Source: Neocallimastix lanati (nom. inval.)
Lineage: Eukaryota; Neocallimastigomycota; Neocallimastigomycetes; Neocallimastigales; Neocallimastigaceae
DNA length: 47,500 nt
Direction: 5' to 3'
NCBI GenBank assembly: GCA_016946835.1
Contig: JACVTC010000021.1
Location: 337,501-385,000, forward strand
The notes under the pieces were generated by a model. It saw only the letters and a program-made list of their open reading frames with translations. It was not told the origin of the DNA and ran no database searches. Made by a program: the position numbers and the translations under genes. This document shows positions 32,015 through 42,339 of this stretch, piece after piece. Numbering within the stretch: position 1 is the first letter of the stretch; each line of letters begins with the position of its first letter.

Positions 32015-32061
32015 TATAAATAGGGCTCTTGATTCTTCTAAAAATAATCAAGAGTTATTAT
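32015..32061 (+). promoter_or_regulatory. TATA box and predicted transcript start of LTR W
   Basis: TATAAATA (32015-32022), then hairpin CTCTTGATT/AATCAAGAG (32026-32054), then AAGAGTTATTAT (32050-32061). The start is predicted near 32050, 35 bp after the TATA box, because that 12-mer is the exact complement of the sequence following the LTR. Confidence 0.65.
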
Positions 32062-32166
32062 TATAAGAAATTATAATAATTAACACAAATATTTTAAAAT
32101 TACTTTTAATAAAAAATTTTTATAATAAAATAATTTCTAAAATACTCTTAACCTACTTTTAGTGTT

Positions 32167-32190
32167 GTTTATTATAATCTTATAATAAAC
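32167..32190 (+). promoter_or_regulatory. Hairpin with AATAAA in LTR W
   Basis: Perfect arms GTTTATTATA (32167-32176) and TATAATAAAC (32181-32190) with a 4-nt loop; AATAAA lies in the 3' arm. The same element is at 327-352. It recalls poly(A)-signal hairpins of retroviral R regions; that function is inference. Confidence 0.6.
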
Positions 32191-32327
32191 TCTAAGTTTT
32201 TAAATTTTCGTTTTCAATTTTTTTATTATATTTTTTAATTTTATCTCAATTAATAATATTTTTTATTATTAATTGTAGAAAGAATTAATTATTAATATAA
32301 TTAAATATTTTTAATTAATTCTTTACA

Positions 32328-32339
32328 ATAATAACTCTT
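32328..32339 (+). other. Self-priming site of element D
   Basis: ATAATAACTCTT starts directly after the LTR and is the exact reverse complement of 32050-32061, the predicted 5' end of the RNA. There is no TGG tRNA-type site here. This matches the Tf1/sushi mechanism, in which the transcript's 5' end folds back as primer. Confidence 0.65.
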
Positions 32340-32428
32340 CTAAATAATACAAAAATATATTTATATTTTATACTAATTATTTTATTTTTATTTGTATATT
32401 ATAAAATTTTTTTTTTAGATATATAATA

Positions 32429-33301
32429 ATGGAGACAAAAGATAATGACGCATCTACTACCGAAGCTACTAAGCAAGTTGAAAATCTAGGTAGCTATAAA
32501 GATTTAGATGCTTCGAAACTCATAACTGCCATCACGGAATTTATCCCAACTTTTTTCTCATCAAGTGGAACTGTGGTGAAAGAAAATTTAAATAAGAAGA
32601 AGTCTAATGTATTTGAAACATTGGTCCAAAGTGAAAATTTCTTTAAGGATCATCCGAATTCCTTCTTATCGGATGAGACGAAAAACACATATGTTGTAAA
32701 CCGACTCAATGGGCTAGCAAAAAAGTGGGGTCTTTCATTGCTAGTAGACGGTACTCTAAACACTCTCAAGTATTCTAAATTCAAAGAATTATTGCTTAAT
32801 AATTTCGATTCTGGAAATGATCGAAAACAAAAATACGTTCTGATGAATAAGCTGTGGAATCTCCGCCAACGTGAGTTAGGGAAAGTTGCGGAATTCACAA
32901 TAGAATTTCGACAACTTGCGGCAAGATTGGGATGGCCCGATGAGGTCCTAATAGATATAATTGGAAAAGGCCTAATAGACAAGGTCCGTGAAGAATACGA
33001 CAAGATTGATAAGCCTAAAACTCTATTTGAGGCAACGAACATTATTATAAATATTGATAAAAAATGTTATATCGAAAGTTGCATAAAAAACCATGATGAA
33101 CAAGAATACAAGAAAAAATCCTTTAGAAGAAGAAGATATGAATTAACCAAAACGGAAAATAAAATACATTCTTTTAAGGATAAAAGAAACAAAGATCACT
33201 TTAAAACCAAAAAAGATATACTTTCAGCCAATTACACACCTAATAAGACTGTTAGCATGATCTCAACTTTTCTTATATTGATAAATGGGAAATCCGTATA
33301 A
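32429..33301 (+). CDS. Element D gag (family 1)
   Basis: 290 residues from ATG to TAA at 33299-33301. A retrotransposon gag fold is suggested by VFETLVQSENFFKDHPNSFL, LNGLAKKWGLSLL, KYSKFKELLLNNFDS and KVAEFTIEFRQLAARLGW. The C-terminal part is strongly basic (KKKSFRRRRYE) and would bind RNA; no CCHC knuckle is present, unlike element A. The stop falls inside the first strand of protease and the same frame continues directly into it, so it is probably a nonsense mutation in a single gag-pol frame, as in Tf1, not a normal gag end. A poly-T AG (32410-32419) preceded by TACTAAT just upstream looks like a 3' splice site. Confidence 0.85.
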   Translation: METKDNDASTTEATKQVENLGSYKDLDASKLITAITEFIPTFFSSSGTVVKENLNKKKSNVFETLVQSENFFKDHPNSFLSDETKNTYVVNRLNGLAKKWGLSLLVDGTLNTLKYSKFKELLLNNFDSGNDRKQKYVLMNKLWNLRQRELGKVAEFTIEFRQLAARLGWPDEVLIDIIGKGLIDKVREEYDKIDKPKTLFEATNIIINIDKKCYIESCIKNHDEQEYKKKSFRRRRYELTKTENKIHSFKDKRNKDHFKTKKDILSANYTPNKTVSMISTFLILINGKSV

Positions 33302-34222
33302 ACTAATTTTTTGATTGACTCTGGTTCAGCAAAAAGCTTTATTTGTAAAAATTTTATTTCTGTTAATAAGGCTCCTACTTTAGGTTTAACTTCCCCAATA
33401 AACATACAACTTCCAAATAGCAAAAGTATGACAATAAGACAAACTACCAGACCACTTAAAATCAAAATTATGGATCATATCGAAACATTCGAGTTCTTAG
33501 TGGGAAATCTTCAACTGCATGGAATTAGTGGAATCTTAGGAAGAGATTGGCTTTCCCTTCACAATCCTTATATCAATTATAAAACAAATAAAATTTATTT
33601 TTTGGAAAGATACTGCATTTCTCATTGTCCCTCTGCAAAAGGCAACAAATTTATATATCATTCTCCTGATGTGACTGCTCCTATGATAGAACAACCTCCA
33701 GAAGATACTATTATTCCTTCATCAATATCAGAGGATGAACTTTATGAATTTGATATCTGTGCGGCTATGGCTACTTCTACTAAAAAGGAACATAATAAAT
33801 ATGATTCTATTATAAATAAATTCTATCGTGGTCTTTCAAAAATCTTTGAAAAGCGGGAAGCTGATAGACTTCCACCACATAGGATGTACGATATTTCCAT
33901 TGATTTGATTCCAGGAAGCCAACTTTATTTCGGACCCATTTACTCCTTAACTGTTACCGAACTTAAGGCTCTTAAAGAATATATTGAGGAGAATATACGG
34001 AAAGGATTTATAAGAAAGTCAAAATCTCCAGCAGGAGCACCAATTCTGTTTGTCAAAAAACATGATGGTACACTTCGGCTATGTGTGGACTACCGCCGCT
34101 TAAATGCCATTACCATTCGCAACAGTTACCCGTTGCCAAGAATTAATGATCTAATTGAAGTATTTAAAAATTGTAAAATCTTCACGCGCCTTGACCTAAG
34201 ATCTGCCTATAATCTTGTACGT
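33302..34222 (+). pseudogene. Element D family-1 protease and truncated RT
   Basis: Continues the gag frame. Protease active site [11 protein letters not shown] comes at the start and its second strand at [12 protein letters not shown], then the linker to RT ([35 protein letters not shown]) and the RT fingers and palm ([42 protein letters not shown]). The reading is cut off right there, before MPFG and YxDD, by the join to family-2 sequence. Closely similar to element A over this stretch. It cannot make active RT. Confidence 0.9.
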
Positions 34223-37200
34223 TGACTCATGCAGTAATCTTAGTATAATTACTAAAAGGTACTTGGATAAGTTACCAAATCAATATGAGCCCATAGGAAT
34301 TAGTCGTTGGAAAAATTCGTTTAGCTACTCAAAATGATGAGTATTCAGAAGGAATAATAATTAGAGTCCCTGTCACAATTGGAAATCTTACGTTTGATGT
34401 CGACTTTAGAATAATAGATAAGGAAGAACCATTCTATGATATGCTTATCAACCTAAAAACACAAGTTGATAATAAACTTTTTATTCATCCTATTAGATAT
34501 TGCCTTTGTCAAGTTAAACCAGATGGTTTAGTTGATAATATTGCCTCAATAAATAATCAACCTTTAGAAGAAGACAAATTGTTATGTATGCTCAAGAAAG
34601 TTCCTGAAGAAGGAGACTTAAAGAATAATTTAAAGAAAATCGAAGGATTACCTCTTAAGGAATATATTCATCATCCAAATTTTAAAGCTTACTTAAATGA
34701 AAAATATCGAGATACAATTATTGCACTACTTGAAAATTTCATTGTAGTAGTAGCAACTTCCACAGAAGAACTTACACCTTCAAAACTTAAACCCCACAAA
34801 ATTAAACTTAAAGCCAATGCCAAACCATTTAAACAACGATACTACAGGTTATCAAAATTTAAGTCAGACATACTTAAGAACGAGATAATTAAATTAATCC
34901 ACAAACAATTGATCGAACCTTCTTGTTCAGAATGGTCATCCTCAATTGTCTTGGTACCAAAACCAAACGGAAAATGGCGTTTATGTATAGATTATAGAGG
35001 AGTAAATGATCGAACTGAAAAAGATGCTTACCCAATTCCCAATATTGATGAAATTTTTGATTGTTTAAATGGAGCTGTTGTATTTACAACAATGGACCTT
35101 TATTCTGGATATCACCAAATTAAAATGGAAGAAGATAGCATAGAAATGACCACTTTTACTACTAGATTCGGAAATTACCAATTTAAAGTCATGCCATTTG
35201 GATTAACTGGTGCTCCAGCTACCTTCCAACGAGAAATGAATCGTATTTTATTTCCTCTCATTGGTAATTGTGTTTTCAACTTTATTGATGATATCCTCAT
35301 TTTCTCCAAAAGTATTGAAAAACACATTGAACACATTAAACAAGTATTAGAAATCTTCAAGGAAAATGACCTAAAAATTAACATTGAAAAATGCCACTTT
35401 ATGCAAACCGAAGTAGATGTCCTTGGCCATAGAGTTACCACTGAAGGACTAAAACCAATTGATAGTAAGGTGGAAGCTATTAAGAATTGGAAAGCTCCTT
35501 CTGACGTTCATGAACTTCGCTCATTCTTAGGATCAGTGGGATATTATCGAGATTTCATTCCGAACTATGCTCAAATAACTGCTCCTATCTGTAAGTTGCT
35601 TAGAAAGGGAGTTACGTATGAATGGAACGAACCACATCAGGAAAGATTTAATCTACTTAAGGAAAAATTGATTAATGCACCAATTCTTAAGTATTCAGAT
35701 TTTGAGAAAGAATTTATCATTCGAACAGATGCTTCGTATGAAGGAATTGGTGGAGTACTACTACAAAAGGATGAAAATGATGTAGAACATCCAGTGCACT
35801 TTGTAAGTCGAAGTCTTACTAAAGCTGAAAAGAATTATGGTATAACAGATTTAGAAGGAACCGCATTATATTATTGCATCACCAAGCTTAAACCATATAT
35901 CATGGGAAGTCCGTTTATAACTATCGTCTACACTGATCACAAACCCCTACTTGGACTATTTAAAAATAAGGAACCCAACAATGCTCGACAAACTAGATGG
36001 TGCCTCACGGCTAGTATGTTAAAAGTTGACATTCGTTACGAACAAGGGAAAAAGAATGTGGTTGCTGATGCCTTATCTAGAATGAAGAATCTTGAAGAAA
36101 AGAAAGTATTAGCAACCAAAATTAGTAATAATGAAGAAAACGATTTGCTATCCAAAGTTATTAAAGAATTCATTAACGAAAAGTTTACAAAAATAGATGG
36201 AGTAGAATACTTCATTGATGGAAACACTTATAGGAAATTAGTCACAGAAACTGACGAAAAGTTAAAACTTATATTCGAAGCTCATAAAATCGGCCACGAT
36301 GGTTATTACAAAACATACCAACGCTTGAGGAAAAGTTACTACTGGAATGATATGGTGAATGACATTAAAAGAGTCATATCCAAATGTGCCAAATGTCAAT
36401 TGAATCGACCGCAACCTTACCCAGAACCCACGGAAAATATTCCAACTCAAGTGGAAGGTCCATTTACACATCTTGGTCTAGATATTATAGGTCCGCTAAA
36501 ACCAACAAGTAACAATAACCAATATATTTTAGTAGTAGTAGATTACTTTACTAAGTGGGTAGAAGCCGAGCCTACTGAAAGTATTACTTCTAAAGATGTA
36601 GTAAAATTCTTAATTAAAGTTTTCGCTCGTCATGGAGTTCCCCAAGTTATTACTACTGACAATGGGGTACAATTTACTTCCGATATGACCAAGGTATTTC
36701 TCGATTTGTACGATGTTTATGTTAAGTTTGTTTCTACTTATCATCCTGAAAGCAATGGATTGACGGAAAATAGGAACAAAGAAATAGGCAAGCTATTACG
36801 ACTTCTAGGAACCGAAAATAGAGATTGGGACGAAGTATTACCGTCGGCTCTTTGGGCTCTTAGAACAGTTAAAAATTCTACAACTAATCATTCAAGTTTC
36901 GAATTAGTGTATGGCCGAGAAGATCAGCAACCCTTTGATATCGCAGCTAGACCGACTAAGGGAATTAATAAATCATCTGATGAAATCTTACTGGAAAAAT
37001 TTATCAATCATTATCGCTGGACTATGGAAGCTTGTGAAAATATCAAGAATGCCAATAAGTATTGGGCTGCCAGACGAGAAGAAAAACAGAGCTGGAATAA
37101 AGCTAAAGAAATTAAAGCCGGAGATCTTGTGCTTGTTAGAAACTTTAGTAGAACTAAGTTGGAACCCTACTTTGTTGGACCATTAAAGGTAATTAAAAGG

Positions 37201-37302
37201 CAATTCAATACTGTTACTCTCGCAGACGTCAAGACCGGAATTCAAATGAACAGAAATGTTCATGTAAAGAATATAGTAAAGTATAACTCAGCTCTGGTAT
37301 AG
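34223..37302 (+). pseudogene. Element D family-2 protease to integrase
   Basis: Starts inside protease at DSCSNLSIITK (Asp-Ser-Cys codons 34224-34232), has one extra base near 34305, and from about 34310 to TAG at 37302 is open. RT keeps RLCIDYRGVN, MPFGLTGAPATFQ and NFIDDILIFS (FIDD). RNase H keeps IRTDASYEGIGG and TDHKPL. Integrase keeps the HHCC (HKIGHDGYYK, CAKCQLNR), LDIIGPL, TTDNGVQFTS and HPESNGLTENRNKE. It ends with the same no-chromodomain tail as B. Integrase here is uninterrupted, unlike B. The two are clearly homologous along their whole length but differ at many positions, so they are distinct lineages. RT to integrase could still make active enzymes if translated. Confidence 0.9.
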
Positions 37303-37313
37303 CTTGAGTCTTT

Positions 37314-37324
37314 GTGGGGGCATC
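37314..37324 (+). other. Element D polypurine tract
   Basis: GTGGGGGCATC directly before the family-2 LTR at 37326. Confidence 0.85.
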
Positions 37325-37325
37325 T

Positions 37326-38351
37326 TGATAAAGAATGCCCAAATAATGTTCTTTTGGTTATTCATCTTAAATGATTTATTTAACCCTTAAATAAATTATT
37401 TGATTCTTTATTCTTTTGGAACTTTCTATATTCTAATAAATTCATCTATATTCCTAATTAGTACAAATAAAATTATACTATTTAAAAAAGTGTATTTAAT
37501 ATTAATTCCTTATCTATACTACTTTTATTATTCTTATCTATATTTTATTATTATTAAAATCCTTATCAATATTATATAGTTTATTTTATCAATTTTCTTA
37601 ATAGTTTATCAAAATCTTATCAATAATTCTTTTATTAATATTAAACTTATCAATATTAATTATTTCTTTGGAAAATTCCAGATTAAAAATTGTATTAATG
37701 ATTACTAATAAAAAAAAAAAAAAAAAAAAAAATTAAACATAAAAGAAAATAGTTATATTATTATTATATGTTTTATTATAAATATTATATTATAAATTTG
37801 ATGAAATGATTATAAATTTTATATTAACAATTTAAATAATATTATTTTTCTAAACTTAGTAAAATTAAACTTTAGGATTAAATAAATATTACTAAACCAC
37901 AGAATTAATTTCTGTAAAATAAAAAAATTGTCTTTTAAAATATATAATTAAGTAGATTAGTAATAAATAATTAGTAATAGATTAATATATAAGCATTATT
38001 TATTATAAGTAAATAATAATTATATTAACAATAAAAAAAATAATATAAAAATTATTAATAATAATTAATTTTTATTATTACAAAGAAATGGCTTTACCAT
38101 TTCTATTATTTTAAGAAAAAAATATAAATAACAGTAAAAAAAATTGTATTTTTTTTATATTGTAATTTTAACATATAATTTTTAAATAAAAAAATAATTT
38201 AATAAAAGAATTATAAAAATAAAATTTTAAAAAGTTATATTGTTTATTTATTTCTTATTGTTTATATTAATCTTATATTTTTATTTTTATTATTGTTTTA
38301 ATTTTATTTATAATTTTTGAATAATTTTTATAAAAACCCCGAACCAAACCA
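37326..38351 (+). repeat. Family-2 LTR shared by D and the next element
   Basis: 1026 bp, TGATAAAGAATGCCC...AACCAAACCA. Resembles B's LTR in several blocks (GGAACTTTC, ACTAAACCACA). It is preceded by a polypurine tract and followed by a primer site, so it is at once a 3' and a 5' LTR, as in a tandem of two elements. Confidence 0.75.
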
Positions 38352-38580
38352 TAAAATTTGGTGGAGTGTGAAAACATTGATGAATAGATAATAAAAATAA
38401 TAGAATAAAATATAATATAAGAATTAAATGATCATAATAGTAATACAAAGAAATTTTAAATTTAATTATAAAATTTTAGTAATAACTTAAGTAAAAATAA
38501 TATATATATAAATTTAAAATTAAATTGTTAAAAATTGAATTATTTTAAAATGAATTCAATATAATAATTAATTTTTTTTA

Positions 38581-38851
38581 GTTAAGTGGTCGAAGAGTTT
38601 TTCGAGCCTAACAAATAATATTTTTTTTTATTTTAAAAAAATCCTTAGGTGGTCAGCCAGAGAGTGCTGAGCCTGAAGGTAAGTATAATAATTTTTTTTT
38701 TAAATCCTTAAGTGTCGGACAGAGAGTGCCGAACTTGAAGGAATAAATATATAAAAATTATTTCAAATAAACTTTCTTGGGTGTCGAAAAAGGATTTTCG
38801 AACTTGAAGAAAGTTAACAATATATTGGTTTACTGCGTTAGTTCCAATATA
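38581..38851 (+). ncRNA. Five tandem hairpins (leader RNA)
   Basis: Hairpins at 38581-38612, 38643-38679, 38706-38741, 38771-38814 and 38821-38851. Units 2-4 share a plan: outer stem (CCTT/AAGG twice, ACTTTCTT/AAGAAAGT), middle stem (AGG/CCT, AAGT/ACTT, GGGT/ACTT), an unpaired 5' TG or TGG, and an inner stem (TCAGC/GCTGA, TCGG/CCGA, TCGAAAA/TTTTCGA). Units 2 and 3 share the loop CAGAGAGT. Unit 1 has the same inner layout with TCGAA/TTCGA. Pairing is kept while sequence changes. The unit is G+C-rich in an AT-rich leader. Function unknown; packaging or translation control are guesses. Confidence 0.7.
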
Positions 38852-39149
38852 ATAAACATTGAATAATTTTAAAATTTTAATTTAAAATAATTTATATTTA
38901 GTTTATAATATAAAATTAATACTTAAAATATTACAAATTTTGAAGAAATTATAAAAAAAAAAATAATTTACAATATATTTTTAAGAAATAATAATATTTA
39001 TTATATTATTTAGTGTTTATATAATTACATTAATTGAAAATTTATTAGAACATAATAAATTTTATTTTTTTTTATGATCAATAATTAGAATTCCAGTTGC
39101 GGAATTTAATAAATTATATAATTACATTAAGCATTTTAAGAATTAAACA

Positions 39150-39930
39150 AAATATGAGAAGAACAAGTTCCAGATGTTATCTTAAATGAAGAATTATTAA
39201 TGCAAAGCATAACTGAATTGAAAGATAAAATAAGTGAATTAAAAAAGTGAATTAAAGAAAAATATTTTTGAAGAATATAATATTATTCAAATTATAGAAA
39301 AATAAAAAGAGAAAATTATTTTTGAAGAAGATAATTTTATTCAAATTACAAAAAAAAAAAAAAGAAAATATTAGTAAGAAAAATCCCTATAAAGATAACA
39401 TAAATATTCTTAATTCAGGAAGAGAACAATTCAATAATTGAAAAAAAGAAAATATTACAAAAGAAACAATTCTTCACAGTCCAAGAAGATCAATAAATTA
39501 AATTGTGAAATTGAATGTTTAAAACTTGGTAAAAGTAGTAATTAAAATATAAAAATAAATTAGTGATATATTAAATGAAAATCTTATTTAAATTCACAAA
39601 TCGTATTATTAAAGTTGACATAATGCTAATATCACTGATTTAGAAAATTCATTTAAACAAAGTGAAAATAGAATTAAAGAATTGAATGAAATAATAATTT
39701 TAAATAAGAAGAATATAATAAATTTGAGGATAAATTAAACATTAGTATTAAAGATTATGATGAATTAAAGAAAACAAAATATTAAATGAAGAAAGGATTC
39801 AACATGAATCTACTTTAGTATTGATAAAACAAATAAAACTGCAAAAGGAGTATACTTGTAGTGATCTTCAGGCAATTCTCGAAATTGAAAATAATTAAAT
39901 GAAGCGTTAGAAGAATTTGTTATGTAAAAT
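39150..39930 (+). pseudogene. Decayed coiled-coil-like reading
   Basis: Short frames with Glu/Lys/Ile/Leu heptad character (VILNEELLMQSITELKDKIS; DLENSFKQSENRIKELNEII), each closed by stops or shifts. No gag, knuckle or enzyme motif is visible. It sits where the element's protein should be. I do not recognise the family. Confidence 0.4.
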
Positions 39931-39973
<43 letters not shown>

Positions 39974-40312
39974 AAAAAAATTTTTTTTTGGTACAATTCC
40001 AGTTGATCCTGAAATTTTTGGAATTTTTAAAAATTATTATGAAAAAATTTTTTATATATGGTAATATATAAATTAAATTATTTAATTTAAATATTTCAAT
40101 TAATACATATATTAAAATATATTCTAAACTACATAAAAATTTTTAATTTTAAGAATTAATGAAAATATAAAAAAAAAAAAAAAAATATTTTATTATGTAA
40201 ATATTTAGTTATATAGTTAATTAAAAAAAAAAAAAAAAAAAATGTATTTAGTTAATAATATAAGAAAATTTGCCTTTGCTATAGTATAGCAAAAGTTTTA
40301 GCGGGGGCATCA

Positions 40313-40832
40313 TGATAAAGAATAGAATAATAATGATATTTTTAATTAAATTTCTAATAATTTATAAAAATATATTAATATATTCTTTACTATTAATAAT
40401 TTTCTTATATTCTATATTAATAATTTTTATATTAGTTATATTTTACTATTTTAAATATTAAATTTATGTAATTAATTAATTTATATGATTGGTTTTAATA
40501 ATGTAATTAAATAATATAAAATATGTATTATCCATATTATTTTATGAAGGGGGCCTTTCTAAGAAAAGAATTAGAAATAGTAAAAAAAAATGAATTAGGA
40601 ATAATAATTGAAAGGTTTCCCATATTGTTATAAAAATAAATATTAATATTAATAAAGTATTTTTAACAATAAAATAATTATATAATTTATAAATAATAAA
40701 TATTTTTAATAATAGTTCTTTAAGTAAAATTTATAATGTGTAATAATAAATTCTTTTAGTGTAATTTAGTAATTATTTAATTTATCTATTTATTTAATGT
40801 TCACACTCCTTTTTCTAATATGAACCTCAACA
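40313..40832 (+). repeat. LTR F, second copy
   Basis: 520 bp, near-identical to 29091-29612 with small indels; directly follows the polypurine tract, so it acted as a 3' LTR. Confidence 0.85.
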
Positions 40833-41276
40833 TTTTTGATAAATAATAACTATAATTACGTTTATTTATTAAAAATATATATATTTATATATATAAAAAA
40901 TTTTTAATTTTATTATAAAATTTATGATATAAATAATAATAGATTATTTTATTAGTATTATATATAAATTATTAATAATTCTTAATATTTTACTATTATT
41001 TCTAAAGAATATTTTATTATAAAATTATAATTATTATTTTATTATTATTACTGATTGGATATTGTTGTTACACCAATTTTAGAATATAAAAATAATAATT
41101 TAAAAAAATTATTTTTAACCTCTCTCTTTTGAATAAAATAAATTTTTAATAATAAATGAATCAATAAATTAATAAAGATTTATATACTTATATATATTTA
41201 TAAAGTATATAAAACAATTTTTATAAAATCAAATAATAAAATAAAAATCTATTTATAACCAAGATTTATTATTTTG
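40833..41276. other. AT-rich spacer, no gene seen
   Basis: Only simple AT-rich sequence. Confidence 0.55.
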
Positions 41277-41366
41277 CGTAATAATTTAATTAAAAAATTA
41301 TAATTAAATTATTAAGCATTAATATTAGCTCTAACTGCTAATATTAAAGGTTTAGAAAAGAATCAT
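41277..41366 (-). repeat. 90-bp fragment of LTR X
   Basis: Matches the first 90 bp of the X copy at 42340 and diverges abruptly at AATCATA, exactly where the GGTAAGT splice-site-like motif would stand on the minus strand. Confidence 0.75.
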
Positions 41367-42339
41367 AAGTAACAAAATTATTAAATTAAAATAAATAATA
41401 AAAAACAAATTCTTGTCTAACTTAACCCAAAAATTAATCCATTCTAAAAAAAATTAAATCCATATTTAAGAAAAGTTAATTAAATAAAAATAATTAAAAT
41501 AAAATAATAATAAATTAATTAATCATTAATAATTTTAATTAAAAACTAAAATAAATTAATAAATAATATTTTTCTAAAACTACAAATAAACAAAATAATA
41601 AACAAATTCAATAAATTATAAATAACAAATAAACAAACTTATAAACATCTCAAAATTAAAATTAACTAGTTAAATAATTTTTAAGTTACTTTTATTTAAA
41701 ATAATGATTATTTTATTTATTTTATAAATCAACTTTTATAAACAAATTGTAATTAAAATAACATTTTAAAACTCATCTTTATTAATATTTTAATTGTAAA
41801 TATTGTTTAATTTAATAATAAATTATTCTTTATTTCTCTTTTATTAATTTTATTATTTTTAATGTAAATAGTTTAAAATCAAAGAAAAATATAAAAACAT
41901 GTAAATATTTCTTATAAATTATTCTTTATTATTAATTATTTAATAAATTATTATAGATATTTTATTAGTTTTAATAATCAAAAAGTATGATTATTAATTA
42001 TTTAATAAATTATTATAAATATTTTATTAGTTATTAATAATCAATTTTATTATTAAAATTTAAAATAAATTAGTATAAATAATAAATATTTCATTTTATT
42101 ATTTTATTAGTTTTTAACAATTATTTTATTAATTTAAACAAAATTAATTATTAAATAAATAAAGATTAATATTAAAATAAAAATAAATTTTTTTTAATAA
42201 AACATTTTTGTGTTTAATAATAAAACATATTTATTTTTTTTAAATTTCTTAAATCTATTTTATTCAGTATTTATCCTTGTATTCACTTCTACAAAATTTA
42301 ATTTTTGTAGATTAAGAATATTAGGTATAAATCATTTTG
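41367..42339. other. AT-rich DNA between two X fragments
   Basis: No frame, LTR end or RNA gene seen. It could be part of the internal region of an X element, since it lies between two copies of the same LTR end, but no primer site or gag supports this. Confidence 0.45.

Larger units (their letters stand above)
31484..32327 (+). repeat. Element D 5' LTR (W, family 1)
   Basis: 844 bp, TGTAAAGAATTA...AATTCTTTACA. Landmarks: U3 hairpin 31946-31983, TATAAATA 32015-32022, start-site hairpin 32026-32054, AAGAGTTATTATTA from 32050, poly(A)-type hairpin 32167-32190. Confidence 0.85.
31484..38351 (+). mobile_element. Element D: chimera of family-1 front and family-2 rear
   Basis: The 5' LTR (31484-32327), primer site, gag, protease and RT start belong to family 1. 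At about 34219-34224 the sequence switches within a few bases to family-2 protease, RT, RNase H and integrase, then a family-2 polypurine tract and LTR (37326-38351). The two LTRs are unrelated, and the protease region is present twice, once from each family. This could be a template-switch product or a DNA-level join of two elements. It has a TAA in the gag-protease region and a one-base insertion in the second protease. Confidence 0.85.
38352..40832 (+). mobile_element. Remnant of a family-2 non-autonomous element
   Basis: Primer site TGGTGGAGTGTGAAAAC starting at 38359, a leader with tandem hairpins, decayed coding sequence, polypurine tract GCGGGGGCATC (40301-40311) preceded by the palindrome TTTGCTATA-G-TATAGCAAA (about 40276-40294), and LTR F (40313-40832). 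Its flanking LTRs do not match, so its own 5' LTR was replaced, probably by LTR recombination. Confidence 0.65.
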
